Shown piece after piece: positions 11,465-22,141 of a stretch of 64,000 nt of DNA. The stretch is from Russula earlei (Eukaryota > Basidiomycota > Agaricomycetes > Russulales > Russulaceae): NCBI GenBank assembly GCA_025769875.1, contig JAGFNK010000094.1:1-64000 (forward strand). The letters are read 5' to 3'. The number at the start of each line of letters is the position of its first letter. The first letter of the stretch is position 1. Below the pieces are notes generated by a model. The model made no database searches, was not told where the DNA came from, and saw only the letters and a program-made list of their open reading frames with translations. Made by a program: the position numbers and the translations under genes.

Positions 11465-12021
11465 TGTTAAGATTCTCTTGTTCTCCGACTGTCGTCCGTT
11501 TTGCTGACTCATCTGTGATTACTCATATGTCTGCTTACTGATCTTGATCATGGTCGCTGACTGATTCCTTACTGATTGCTTACTGGTTGCTTACTAACTG
11601 CTTACTGATTGCTGAGTGATTGCTTACCGATTCATGACTGATACTAGGAAAGAATGACTCATGCGTGAGTCATTTCTAACATTCTTGAATTGTGCTCTCT
11701 GTATCTGGATACTACTGGTTCTCAGCTATGTGTACCCCGAGTTTCATACGAATCGGATCAGTAGTTATCGAGATATCGTATAAATAGTCTGTAGTACCAA
11801 GAAGTCGAGCCTTACGCTCGACTTACTCTCTTAACAAGACAACCATCTTGTCAACTGATCTAAAACAAAATTGTAGTGCAGACTCTATTGAAAGAGGTCC
11901 CTCTCTTTTCTACATTCAATCTTCCTGAGATAATATCAAAGGGTTCGAAGTCTAGTGCTTGAACTATATCAAGCAACTCTTTCACTAAAGAGTCGGTACT
12001 AAGATCTGTAAGATCTTAACA
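11465..12021 (+). mobile_element. Solo LTR of family D inside the family C RT
   Basis: The 557-bp segment begins TGTTAAGATTC and ends AGATCTTAACA. It is flanked by a perfect 5-bp duplication GGAAG (11460-11464 and 12022-12026). A TATA-like CGTATAAATAG lies near 11776. The last ~400 bp match the LTR at 21589-22063 in the same orientation. A stretch of degenerate TGATTGCTTAC repeats occupies about 11560-11640. Confidence 0.93.
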
Positions 12022-12545
12022 GGAAGGGGGGTTTTGTTTTCAACAGTGATTGCATTAAGACATCTATAGTCTTGGACGTAGCGTCGTTTACCATCCTTCT
12101 TGCCTACAAAGAAGCAAGGAGAGGCATATGGTGACTTTGAAGGACGTATATATCCTTTTTCCAAATGTTCCTTTAGGAATTCATCTTGGGCCTGTTGTTC
12201 CACTGGTGCAAGGGGGTAGATCTTGCAATTGAGTGTAGACGGAGCATCAGGGATTAGATCTATGGCATGATCCCAAGGTTTGGAAGTAGGAAAGTGATGA
12301 GAGGCTTCTTCTGAAAAGAGCCTTTCGAAGCGATGATAGTCGGGAGGAACTAGGTCCTTCCAGTCCTTCTTGTCTTGATCAGCTGCTTGCGCAGCTAGTT
12401 GGGTAGAAGTGCTAATTTTTGCTACTCTGATTGGAGTAGGATCAAAGTGTGGGGGTATAGGAAGTCGTTTGATCCATTTGTCGGCGTCCCAGGTGGAGGC
12501 TACAACAGTATCCTCAAGGGTTCCTTTGGTCCAGTCGATAGTAGG
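12022..12545 (-). pseudogene. pol: RT N-terminal region of family C pol
   Basis: This minus-strand frame encodes the connector and first RT motifs. These include FSEEASHHFP, the LNCKIYPL step, SPYASPCFFVGKKDG and YVQDYRCLNAIT. The solo LTR then interrupts at 12021. On the other side of the LTR the frame resumes at 11464 with LPLIPEI, confirming a simple insertion. Upstream protease and gag are not visible because the family B LTR begins at 12546. Confidence 0.88.
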
Positions 12546-13374
12546 TGTCAAGACACGTACTGCTGATCACTAAGGACTCAGGAGCAGGTGGGCAAGGGTC
12601 GGAACAGGTGATACGCGGCGAAGGCGGCGTTGAACAGGAGGACGAGCCAAATGACAAGGAGGTACCAGATGGGGACTGGTAAGTGTTGCAAGAGGCAGAG
12701 GCGAAGACTGGAGGCCAGTGCAGCGAAGGGGCTTTAGACAAGGCGGTCGTTGAAGAGTACCTTGGAGGCGAGGGAAGTCTTTAAACTGAGTGGTCGCAGG
12801 GGAGTACCCAGGAGTATGAGAGTATCACAAATGGACAGTCTGATGACTGCCATGCTTCATTGGGGCTTATATACAGTGTACAGGGTCAATTACAAAGAAC
12901 TGGGACTATTCTAGACTCTTTGGTACCATCCAATAGGACTACAGAGGCATAAACTTGCTTGTGTCAAGTTTCAGGCTTACTGAGCGCATTACTGATCATT
13001 GTGGAGCGATGACATCATTATGATGTCACTGTGGAGCGCTTAGTGAGCCTATGAGGTCACTGTGGAGTCGCTCAGTCAGCCATGATGTCATTGGAGCCTT
13101 GATGATGTCAGATGATTTATGCAATAGTTTCTAAGAGTTTGTGCCACTGTTTCGGGTCCTTGGTGGCTGGGTGGCCATGTGGCTGCCACGCGATGATTAC
13201 CCGATTAGGAAACGGGTGCCTGGTCGTGTTATAGTGCCTTTGCAATAGCAATATCTTGTACCGCAGGAGGGATAGCCCAGAAAATGGAAGGGAGTCGGCA
13301 ATGCAAAGTGAGAGAGGTCTCTCTTGAGTGAAATAGGACAATCTACGGCCAGGACCTGGCCTTGGTTCGTAACA
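12546..13374 (-). repeat. 3' LTR of family B copy 2
   Basis: This LTR is 829 bp, the same length as the solo copy at 6554-7382, with TGTCAAGACACG at its left end and GGTTCGTAACA at its right. The purine tract AAAGAGGGGATGAA (reverse strand, 13375-13388) sits directly inside it, which fixes the orientation and marks it as the 3' LTR. A TATA box (CTGTATATAAG) is present in reverse near 12868-12880. Confidence 0.92.
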
Positions 13375-14454
13375 TTCATCCCCTCTTTATAGACTTGTTG
13401 CTCCTGCAATGGTAGGAACTTGTTTCTTTGGAAGGTGGAGTAGTTTGCATATGAGAAGTCGAAGTCTGTTCGTCTGTGGGGAATTCTTTCTTGTTCTATG
13501 GATTGCTTTGGGGATAGCTGTAGTCGATTGAGTGCATGTGATCGCAGGGGTTCTCTGAAAAGTTTGTTGGTAACCAGGATAAAGATAGTCATCGACAGAG
13601 GTCATGATGAGAGTTGTTGGTTTAGGGGTCACTCCTGGTGGGAATCGTTTTAAGCGCCTTCGGATATTTCCGATGGAAGTCTTTAACAAGTAATTGCACT
13701 TTTGATAGGTTAGATGCTGGTTCCCAAGTGTTTTCTGCAGCGGTGTAACCTTTCCATTTAACTAGGTATTGGATCCCTTTGCGGTTTGGGGAGAGCCGAG
13801 AGTTTAAGATCTGTTCTACTTCATATTGTTCTTCTCCTTCAACTAGTATTGGTGGCGGGTTTGAGAAGTTAGGACCGTGGGCAGTGGTTTCTTTGTAAGG
13901 TTTAATCAGGGAATGGTGAAAGACCAGGTGTATCTTCCAGGACTTTGGTAGCTCGAGGCAAACATTTACTGGATAGGCAGTGATGACTTTGAATGGTCCA
14001 TAGTGTCGAGGGGCTAGTTTTGCTTTTGGGTGAGTGGTTCATAGATTTGTGGCTTCCAACCATACTTGATCCCCTTCATTAAAACGAAATGTGGAGGTTT
14101 GGGGTCCTGATTGCTTCATGATCTCAGCTGCTCAGTTTAGGGAGGCAGCTACTTCTTCTCTGAGTTGGTCTAGTCTTGTTAGTCTTTCTTGGATTGAAGG
14201 GAACTTTGATGCAAAAGCAAGGGGCGGAGCAAATGTTGGGTTAAAGCCATACCAGACCTCGAAAGGGGGTTTGTTTGTAGCACTGTGTTGTCTGGCATTA
14301 TGTGCAAACTCCATAAAGGGAATTAGCTCTGCCCAATTGTCCGCTTGGTGGTTGCAAAATATTCGTAGGTATTGTTCTAGTTCTTGGTTAACTCGTTCTG
14401 TTTCTCCATCTGTTTGAGGGTGATATGCCGTGCTCAATGATACCTTGACATTTA
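13375..14454 (-). mobile_element. Family B copy 2, 3' internal region
   Basis: This is the minus-strand remainder of a family B element: integrase catalytic C-terminal half, chromodomain and a 3' tail leading to the LTR. It is cut off at 14454/14455, exactly where a 348-bp terminal inverted repeat begins. Nothing of its RT, RNase H, gag or 5' LTR is present beyond the inverted-repeat element. The sequence there belongs to family A instead. Confidence 0.88.
13622..14454 (-). pseudogene. pol: Integrase C-terminal half and chromodomain, family B copy 2
   Basis: The frame reads LSTAYHPQTDGETERVNQ (integrase motif with the catalytic Glu, near 14420-14370). It continues to a TGA at 14132-14134 where copy 1 has CGA (5220-5222). 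A second TGA lies in the ATNL motif near 14049, also where copy 1 reads an Arg codon. The chromodomain follows and ends at the TAA at 13622-13624. The upstream integrase is missing. Confidence 0.87.
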
Positions 14455-14802
14455 TTGCCGTTTTCAGCGCACTTGGTGGAGCTTGAATTCCACCCAAATC
14501 GGTGCAGAAACCCCCTCAAACATGCGGGATGAATATCTCCCTCAAAACAGCTTCAATTCATATGAAATTTATTGTCCCTGAATCGCTTGAATGAGGGCTA
14601 GGCAGCCCCATTGTTTTCATGAGATTTGAGTGAGAATTGGTGGAGCTGGACTCAAGCCACCTCCACATGTGTATTAGATGAATTACAACTCAAAATCATG
14701 GTCTATATCTATTATTTTTCCCTCATGTTGTACCCATGGGCTGTCTTGAGGCAGCCCCATAGTGTTTTTGACTCAAGTGTTGTGGTGTGCAACGTTATTT
14801 CC
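14455..14802 (+). repeat. Left terminal inverted repeat
   Basis: This 348-bp arm pairs with 17358-17706 with only scattered single-base differences. Homology stops sharply after GCAACGTTATTTCC. It contains AT-rich sequence and several TGGAGGT/ACCTCCA-like short palindromes. Confidence 0.9.
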
Positions 14803-14940
14803 AGTGCAATTGGAGTCGCGGCCAGCCACTCATCACCCCTCTCGCCTCTCGATTCTGACCATCCTTCTTGTTTTTCACAGACAGAGAGGAGTGGGTTGCA
14901 AAGAGGGGTCCTATTCTGAACTCTTTCTACTACAGAGTAG

Positions 14941-15951
14941 CTAGGGTGTTTTTATATACAGGAGTCGTCTCCATTGCAGGTGGTGGCAACAGGTGTGGAT
15001 GAGGAGCGAAGGCGTAGGCAGTGAGCATGAGTTCGTAGATAGAGACGTAGGTGGCGAGGACTCGAGAAAGAGGATGCGTGGGGCGGCTTGCGTGGGGGTG
15101 GGATCTGTCATCTTGCGGTGGCGGTGGTGGGGTCGTCTCCACTGCAGGTGTTGGCAGCAGACGTGGGCGAGAGTGCACGATTGGATGGGGAGGCGATGTG
15201 GGAGGCGGCGTGCGGTGTGCTGTTGGCGTCGGCAACTGCTTCTCCTGCAGCGGCGGCGGTGTGGCGGCGGCTTCTGCTCCTGTTGTGGCGTGTTGTGGCT
15301 AAGTTCATGGCCGAGGCCTTCTTGGTCTTCTGGGGTGGTGCTGGTGGCGAGGGGTTGTGACGGTGTGGCGGTGCTGGTGTCGTGCGAAACTACTAAAGCG
15401 GCGGCTGTGACTGAGAAGACTGAGGCTGAGACTGAGAAGGTGGCAGTGGACTGAGCTGGTGCGATGGTGGAGGCGGACGGGGCGGAGGCGACGACTGAGG
15501 GCAACACAGGGGCGATGGCGGCTGTGGCTGACAAGGGCGTGGTGGTGGTGGCTTGTGAGACGGTGGTAGAGGTGGTGGCGTGTGGCGCTAAGATGTCGGT
15601 GGCTGAGGCTGAGGCTATGGCGGCGGCTGACGAGACTAAGGCGGCTGGAAAGGCTAAGAGCACGGTGGTGGCGGTTGACTGATCTGAAGCTGGGGCGATG
15701 GAGACGGCTGGCAAAACTAGGGGCGCGGTGGCGGCGGCTGAGACTGAGAAGGCTGAGGCTGAGGGCAGGGTGGAGACGGCGGCGGCTGGCGATGCTGGTG
15801 CTATGACGGACTGGGCTGAACTGACGAGTACGGGTGAGGCTAAGACAGAGACTGATGCGAAGTCAGTGGCTGGCACAACTGAGGCTACTGTGGCGACGGA
15901 CGAGGCGATGGACGAGACAGTGCGTAAAGAGTCGTGTGGCTTATTCATCAA
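14941..15951 (-). other. Open, compositionally biased frame inside the TIR element
   Basis: A 336-codon minus frame is open but made mostly of Ala, Ser, Thr, Val and Pro, then His/Pro/Arg-rich sequence. It lies over imperfect tandem repeats of a GGCTGAGACTGAGAAG-like unit (about 15370-15930). The opposite strand is also open, with a mirror composition. This pattern fits repeat-driven open frames better than a conserved protein, so I do not call a gene. Confidence 0.5.
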
Positions 15952-16065
15952 CCGTCCACCTGTCCACTCCTACTCCAGGACAACGACAGGGTGTTCTTCC
16001 CTTCCCAGAGCTGCTCACCATACCATACCTTGCTCTACCCCTCCATTTCAACCCCCTAAACTCTC

Positions 16066-17052
16066 ATGGGCTCGAAGCAACATGCTTCAAAACACTGGCC
16101 TGCACCAACACGTACTACTGGCCAAAGGAAGGCTGCCCGAAAAAAAACTGGTGGAAATGAAAGTGACAGCTCAGGCACTCCCACTCGACCGAAGCAATCA
16201 CAACCACGAGCTCAGGCTTCCAAGACATCCCTTCCTGCTATTGATGAGGATGGGGAGGAAGAGTCCTATGCCTATGTAAATGCAGAAGCCTGGGAACTCA
16301 CTACAGCACAAATGCACGGACCACAAGACATGCAAAATTGTCGCAAAGGTGCACGGCCTCGATGTCGACTCACCCACACAGCTATATGGCTGGCCGCGAA
16401 TCGCTTACAAGAGTACATATGTGCATATTCCTTTCGTGCCATCTCCTCTTCGTCCTCACATCATCATCATTGTCGCCGCCAGCACGCCACCCTCACCCCC
16501 ATCAACCGCCGCATGCCCTCGCCCTCAATGCCCCTGCCTTCACCATGCACTGACGAGTCCCAACGCACAGCTGAAGAGCCCCATACCACACCGCCGTCTT
16601 CGTTGCCATCGGACGGTGTTGCTACTGTACATTTCAGTATGCTTTTCTCCCCTTTTTTACTAGACTCTCATTTTGTTAGTCAGAGATCTGCACGCCACCT
16701 ATGCGTCCATTTCCCAGCCTGCCGCCATCTTCCCTCTCCCTTTCTACTTCCACGCACCCTCGCTCCTCTCCCTCGCATCTGCCATCCAAGTTCTCCAATC
16801 GTCCCACCCACAATCGCGTTTGGCAGCGCCATCAGCGCCCAAGCAACCACCCACCAGCACTCTCCCTATCCCCCCTCCAGCCTCTCCTTTGCATCGTCTC
16901 CCCCTCCTCGCGTCGTGACTCGACCACACCCCTCATCACCACACCTGGCCTCGGCCATCCTTCACAAATTGCCACACGCCACTACCACAGCCGCTGGAGA
17001 CCACGACTCGATACCTCGCATCGTCCAGCTTCAGTCCCCTTCTCACGTCTAG
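16066..17052 (+). other. Unrecognised open frame in the TIR element
   Basis: A 328-codon frame opens with a Lys/Arg/Ser/Thr-rich stretch (about 60 residues), then DEDGEEESYAYVNAEAW and a mixed segment up to about residue 130. The rest is Pro/Ser/His-rich and low complexity. The first 130 residues look more protein-like than the rest. They could be a decayed fragment of a captured or transposon gene. No domain is recognised. Confidence 0.3.
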
Positions 17053-17357
17053 ATTTCCTTTCATATGACTGTCTTTTGTGCTTTTCCTGTCCCTTAGCCT
17101 TAGTTCTAACCTGTATCTGCTACCATGTTGAATAAAGTTGCCCTGTTGTTCCCTTATCATCTGTGTGAACCTGAGTGCAGTCGAATGAACAAACATGTTC
17201 TCGCGTTCCCGCTAGGTGCTCCTCCTCTTTGGAGCTTCAGTCTTATGAAGTCATTCTGCATTCTTGGACACACTTCACCGCCCCATGGGCTCAGGTGTGC
17301 ACTTCCTGGGGGGGCTCCTTCCCAGCACACGACTGTGCTACTGTCACACGATATGAG

Positions 17358-17706
17358 GGAAATGACGTTGCACACCACAACACTTGAGTCAAAAACACTA
17401 TAGGGCTGCCTCAAGACAGCCCATGGGTACAACATGAGGGAAAAATAATAGATATAGACCATGATTTTGAGTTGTAATTCATCTAATACACATGTGGAGG
17501 TGGCTTGAGTCCAGCTCCACCAATTCTCACTCAAATCTCATGAAAACAATGGGGCTGCTTAGCCCTCATTCAGGCAATTCAGGGACAATAAATTTCATAT
17601 GAATTGAAGCTGTTTTGAGGGAGATATTCATCCCGCACGTTTGAGAGGGTTTTCTGCGCCGATTTGGGTGGAATTCAAACTCCGCCAAGTGCGCTGAAAA
17701 CAGCAA
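17358..17706 (-). repeat. Right terminal inverted repeat
   Basis: This 349-bp arm is the reverse complement of 14455-14802. It ends in CAGCAA at 17706, next to family A RNase H sequence (CATAAAATTA on the minus strand). Confidence 0.9.
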
Positions 17707-19475
17707 TAATTTTATGGGGAAGTCAGTAGTGGGCAAGGTTGGCATGATCGGTAAAAATTTTGATGGGGTGTTTTGTTCCAACCAGTAGGTACCGCCAGTG
17801 TTGGAGTGCAAGAATCAGGGCTAGGAACTCCCTATCCCAAACTGGGTAGTTCCTTTCTGCTTCATTGAATGCGTGTGACATATTGCCAATCATTTTTCTT
17901 TTTCCTCTTGGGTCCTTCTGAAATAGGATTGCTCTGGTGGCAAATTGTGAGGCATCGGTTTCTAATTCATATGGGAGATCAGGGTTGGCAGTGTAAAGTT
18001 CGGGGTTGTTGCAGACTGCTGATATCAAGGTTTCTAGGGCTGTGGTCGCTTCTGGGGTCCAGAAAAAGGGGGTTCCTTTTTTGATCATAGAAAAAATGGG
18101 ACAGGCTATTTTAGCGAAGTCTCGGATAAATGGTCATTGGTAATTGAGGGCACCCATGATTTGTTGTACTTGTTTCAGGTTATTGGGGGGTCTTGGCCAG
18201 TTTTTGAGGCCGTCCATTTTGACTGGGTTGATTTTGAGGGTCCCTTGGTTGATGCGGAAGCCCAGAAAGTCAATTTCCTTTTGTTCAAAGGCGCACTTGG
18301 ATGCCTTTAAAAAATAAGAGTCTCTTTTGAGAAGGTCGAGGAACTTGTGTGTGATCTGTCAGTGAAGGTATTTTTCCCCTGACCCTGTGGCTATTGCCAC
18401 GTCATCCAAATAGTTGCAGGTGTTCTCTGGGTATTTTAGGAGCCAAGGTCGGAGGGTGTGGTTCATTGCCCATTGGAAGGCTGCTGGGGTGTTGGTAAAA
18501 CCAAAGCCCATTACCATGGGGACAAAGGTGCCAAATTGAGTTTTGAAGGCACCTTTGTGTTGATCTTTGGGATGGATCAGAATGTTGTTGTAACCAGCCC
18601 TGACATCAAATTTACTAAAGGTGGTCTTGCCCCTTAGTCGGTGTAACTGTTCTTCCATGTTTGGTAAGGCGTGGTAGTCAGGGACTGTGGTGTTATTGAG
18701 TTTTCGGTAGTCCACTACCATTCATGGGGCGGTGCTGTCCGTCTTCTGGACAAAGAAGACAGGGGATATGAAGTCTGAGACACCATCTTTGATGAAGCCT
18801 TTGGCTAGGTCTTCTTGTATCTGTCTTGATAGTTCTTGTTTTTCATTCTGGGGGAGAGGGTAAGTTTGGCAATCAAGGAATTTGGGGGCATCTGGTTTTA
18901 GGGTGATTCTGAAGTCGAGTTCCCCTTGACTGGGCAGGAGTCGTTTGGCTGCTTCTTCTGAGAAGACCCTTTGGTGTGGTGTGAGTATTCTGAGGGGATG
19001 GTGGTTGTTCTTATTTGTGCAACCCAAACTCTTGGTGGGTTAACTGAGGGTACAGGGGTGAGAAGGATCCCTAGATTGTTTCTTAGGCAACCAGTGCTCC
19101 AGTTAACAAGGGGGTTTAATGCTCTTAGGAAGGGGTAGCCGAGGATCATTCTATCTTCTCCCAAATTTGTGACATAAAAAGTGAGAAGTCGCATGGTGGG
19201 GCCATGCTGTACAGCCATATGAGCATAATGGGTTAGTGCTCCTCCTTGATTACTAGTACCATCCACATTGATGATGGGTCGGGGGGTTTTGAGGGTTCAA
19301 AGTGGGATTTGTAATTTTCCCACGATTCCTTGGCTGATGAAATTCTCAGTTGCTCCACTGTCAAGGAGCACCTGGCCAGTCTTTCCATTGGTTGTTAGCA
19401 TAAAAGGAACTTTCATTGAGTTTTCTTTATGGTTGACAATGGTATCTATTTGGGCCTCTGTGCTGACTGTCACAC
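17707..19475 (-). pseudogene. pol: Protease-RT-RNase H of family A copy 2
   Basis: The protease shows the catalytic LLDSGATENF motif (near 19373-19344 reverse) and the later MILGYPFLRAL motif. A TGA stop lies between them (near 19300). The RT runs through RKLNN, KFDVRAGYNN and YLDDVAIATG. Stops occur at about 18722, at 18358-18362 and at 18134-18136. RNase H retains ELETDASQFA and NYPVWDREFLA and stops at IFTDHANLAHY. The stop at 18134-18136 is a TGA where copy 1 has CGA (834-836). Confidence 0.9.
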
Positions 19476-19481
19476 TTTGGC

Positions 19482-20959
19482 CTAGAGAAAATCCTCTTTG
19501 AGGATGAGATCCCAGATTTTGGCTCGTTCCTCAGCTGGTAGGGCTTTCATACGTGCTAACATGGAAGCTGGTTCCTCTTCTTTAGGTGGTTCTGGGGTTG
19601 ATTCGGTGGTGCGGGCCTTGGGAGTGGTGGAGACCGTATTTTCGGGGCATTCCCAGCTGAGGTGGCCTTTCTCTCTACAACGGAAGCAACGTCCTTCTTT
19701 TGCCAATTGTTTTTTCTCTTCTTCGGTGAGCTTCTTAAAATTGGACTTGGTGGTGTCCACTTGCATTTGGTCAGGGTGATGGGACTTGTGTTCTGAAGGG
19801 GAGTGTGTAGTCTTCTTTCCTTTGAGTTTCTCCCTGATAGTGACAAATCATTGGTGATGTCTTCTGGCTTCCTCCTTCCATTCCTGGAGAGTGGTGGGAC
19901 AGGTGTCCCTGTTTAAGATCATGCAGTAGAGCCCACTTTTGAGCCCATTCTTGAAGCTTTCAATGGCAATCACGTCCGCCTCCGGCCATCCTGTTTTGGT
20001 AAGAAGTTGTTTGAAGGTGGAGATGTAGTCATCAAGGGAATCCTTCATTTCAAGTTTGACAAGAGCCGCCTGGGCATCTTCCTTTTCTGCTGTGTTGGTG
20101 AATTTGAATGTAAAATCAGTGACGAAATTGGTCCACAAGACTTCGTTGTTTCAGTTGACGGGATTCTGGGCCCTAGTTATTTTTTCTCTAAGGGTCGTTA
20201 CTTGTGAGTTTACCCAGTCTTCTACCTTTTCCCCTTGAATGTAGGAGAGGGCTAGGATGACCCTTTTAGAGGGGTCCCTCATAACTGTTTTGTCGTCGTT
20301 GAGTCCCCAGTAAAGGTTGAACTCCATGATGAATCTTTTAGTTTTGTTTCTTTCCCCTGTGAAGACTGTAGGTTCTTTGCCGCTAAGGGATCCATTGATT
20401 CCTTGGGCGGCCTGTGGTGCCATGGCTGGCTGCACAGCAACCTAGGGGGCTGGAGCAGCTTGTGGGACTTGTGCCACCATAGTGGGTTCTGGGGATTCTG
20501 AGGGTGTTTGGGGTTCTAATGGTTCGATGGGTTCCTGGGTTTCAGGAGGATCCTGTGTCTCTGATTCAGGAGATTTGGGGGGTAGCTGTGGTTCTGGGGT
20601 TTGGGGCAGTGTCTGGGGTTTGGTGGTGTTTTCTAATTCAGGGGGGTTGCCTTCTGTAGAAGAGGCTTCTGATTCTGATGGGGGTTCGTAAAGAGGGTTG
20701 TCTTCCCTCCAGTAGCCTAATCCAAGGCTGTTCCTAATGAGTTCTAGGTCCTGATGGGTGTAGAGCTGTCCTCTTCTGAGTTGTAGCTCAAACCAGCAGT
20801 TGTTGATAAATTCGACTGGTAATTCTTCATTGTTTTCAGTGGTGATGTAGCAGAGGAAGGTATGGAAGCTGTCCCAAGTGGCAGTTCCAACAACATGTTG
20901 GGGGAGGTCTGGTGATGGTCTAGGTTGGATGCGGATCCAGCGGTTTGATGGTAATTCAA
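19482..20959 (-). pseudogene. gag: Gag of family A copy 2
   Basis: The frame begins with a Pro/Glu-rich N-terminal region. The retrotransposon gag capsid fold follows (TVFTGERNKTKRFIMEF ... WVNSQVTTL ... FTNTAEKEDAQ ... FKNGLKSGLY). A CX2CX4HX4C zinc knuckle (CFRCREKGHLSWEC, near 19690-19648) ends the nucleocapsid part. Nonsense codons occur near 20442 (TAG), 20150 (TGA) and 19848 (TGA). Otherwise the same frame is open throughout, which argues for point decay rather than large rearrangement. Confidence 0.88.
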
Positions 20960-20986
20960 GGTTGATCTCCAGAATGGAGTAAAGAG

Positions 20987-20998
20987 AAGCTTAGCTTG
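20987..20998 (-). promoter_or_regulatory. Putative self-priming primer-binding site, family A
   Basis: Directly inside the 5' LTR the minus strand reads CAAGCTAAGCTT. Its complement contains the 11-mer AAGCTTAGCTT, which occurs about 30 bp after the LTR TATA box (4826-4836 in copy 1; near 21333-21343 in copy 2). That is the expected mRNA 5' end, as in Tf1-type self-primed elements. Confidence 0.65.
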
Positions 20999-21576
20999 TG
21001 TTACGGCATCACAGCTGTAAGAGTGTTAGCTCAAGGTTCAGTGGGGCCAAGTCCCTGTGACTTGGTTCAAGGGTTCAGTGGGGCCAGCTCAAAGAGACTG
21101 GATCAAGGGTTTAGCATCTCAAGGCTGAGTCAGGCAATGACTCCTCAGTCCACAGACAGAATCGACCTTCTGGTTTCACAGAAGAGGAGGATGATGAAGG
21201 AGAAGCAGAGGAGGAAGAGGAACATGAAGGTTCCTTGTGACGAGCTTAGGTCAAGCAGAGTAGAAGCCAGCACAACACAAGTTGTGATTGAGAGAGAGTA
21301 CAGGGCAAAGAGATGTGACAGGAAATGGGACAAAGCTAAGCTTGGGGCATTCCCCAGCTTCTTACAGGCACTTAAATACTGTATCTAGTGAGGCTGTACA
21401 GTACCATATGTAGAACAATAGATAAAGGTGAACCAATAGCAAAAGGAACTCGGACAATAGGTGAAACACAATAGGTGAAACAGTAAGAGATCAGCATCAA
21501 GGGATGAAACAGTAACCAAGGGGAGAACAATAGCAAAGAAGTTAGAGACAAACCGACAAGGGGGTAATTCATGACA
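20999..21576 (-). repeat. 5' LTR of family A copy 2
   Basis: The 578-bp LTR reads on the minus strand from TGTCATGAATTACCC to GCCGTAACA. It corresponds to 4563-5167 in copy 1. The TATA-like CAGTATTTAAG and the following AAGCTTAGCTTTGTCCC are conserved in reverse (about 21325-21381). Confidence 0.92.
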
Positions 21577-21588
21577 GGACCACCCAAA

Positions 21589-22063
21589 TGTGGCAACCCT
21601 CCGACCGTCCTTGTTTAATATTAGTATTGCTTACTGGCTTGCCTACTGATTGATTACTCATTACTTACTGTTTGATGACAGATACTAGGAAAGGATGACT
21701 CACGTGTGAGTCATTTCTGACATTCTTGAATTGCACTTTACAGTTTTGGATACTACTGGTTCTCAGCTATGTGCTCCCCAAGTTTCATACAAATTGGATC
21801 AGCCGTTGTCTAGATATTGTATAAATACTCTGATGTATTGAGAAGTTGAGCCTCACGCTCAACTTACTCTCTTACAAGAAATAACTATCTTGTCAAAACT
21901 CTCTAAAAACTCAAGTCCTGACTCTAAGTGAAAGAGGCCCCTCTCTTCTCTTACATCTACTCTTCCTGAGATAATATCAATGGATTCAAAGTCTAGTGCT
22001 TGAACTATAATCAAGCAACTCTTTCACTAAAGAGTTGGTAGTAAGATCAGTCAGATCTTAACA
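21589..22063 (+). repeat. LTR of family D element
   Basis: The segment starts TGTGGCAACCC and ends AGATCTTAACA. Most of it matches the solo LTR at 11465-12021. It has a TATA box (TTGTATAAATAC near 21815), then a short inverted repeat (GTTGAGCC ... CTCAAC) just downstream. The start is less certain than the end. Confidence 0.8.
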
Positions 22064-22141
22064 AATAGCAGTCAGTATATGAGCAAAATCAACAACTTCT
22101 ACCAAGTTAGCAACATCTGGAACACCCCTGAAGATGCTAGA

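Larger units (their letters stand above)
7645..12545 (-). mobile_element. Ty3/Gypsy chromovirus, family C (internal part, degenerate)
   Basis: On the minus strand this runs from RT N-terminal sequence (12545) through RT, RNase H, integrase and chromodomain (stop at 8915) to a third ORF (8773 to 7645). Both ends are cut by family B insertions: the B copy 2 LTR at 12546 and the B copy 1 LTR at 7644. A 557-bp solo LTR of family D splits the RT (11465-12021). No family C LTR, gag or protease is in the window. In-frame TGA stops interrupt pol at 11396-11398 and 10406-10408. Confidence 0.92.
14455..17706. mobile_element. Non-autonomous DNA transposon with 348-bp terminal inverted repeats
   Basis: The two ends (14455-14802 and 17358-17706) are near-perfect inverted copies starting TTGCYGTTTTCAGCGCACTTGG. 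Both ends are flanked by TA (left ...TTTA, right TAAT...), consistent with a TA target duplication. The 2.55-kb interior shows no recognisable transposase. The left flank is family B integrase and the right flank is family A RNase H, with the intervening pol sequence missing, so the locus has also been rearranged or deleted. The superfamily is not determinable from the termini alone. Confidence 0.8.
17707..21576 (-). mobile_element. Family A copy 2 (5' LTR, gag, protease, RT, RNase H; truncated)
   Basis: On the minus strand this element starts with its 5' LTR (21576 to 20999). Gag, aspartic protease, RT and RNase H follow, and the copy breaks at 17707 at the end of the TIR element. Its RT is nearly the same as copy 1 (YLDDVAIATG motif, MEEQLHRLRG). 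It complements copy 1 by supplying the 5' half of the family. Multiple in-frame stops make it dead. Confidence 0.92.

Noticed and set aside
15464..15951. Ala/Glu-rich plus frames in the TIR element
   Set aside because: They follow from tandem GGCTGAGACTGAGAAG-like repeats; several frames on both strands are open with mirror compositions.
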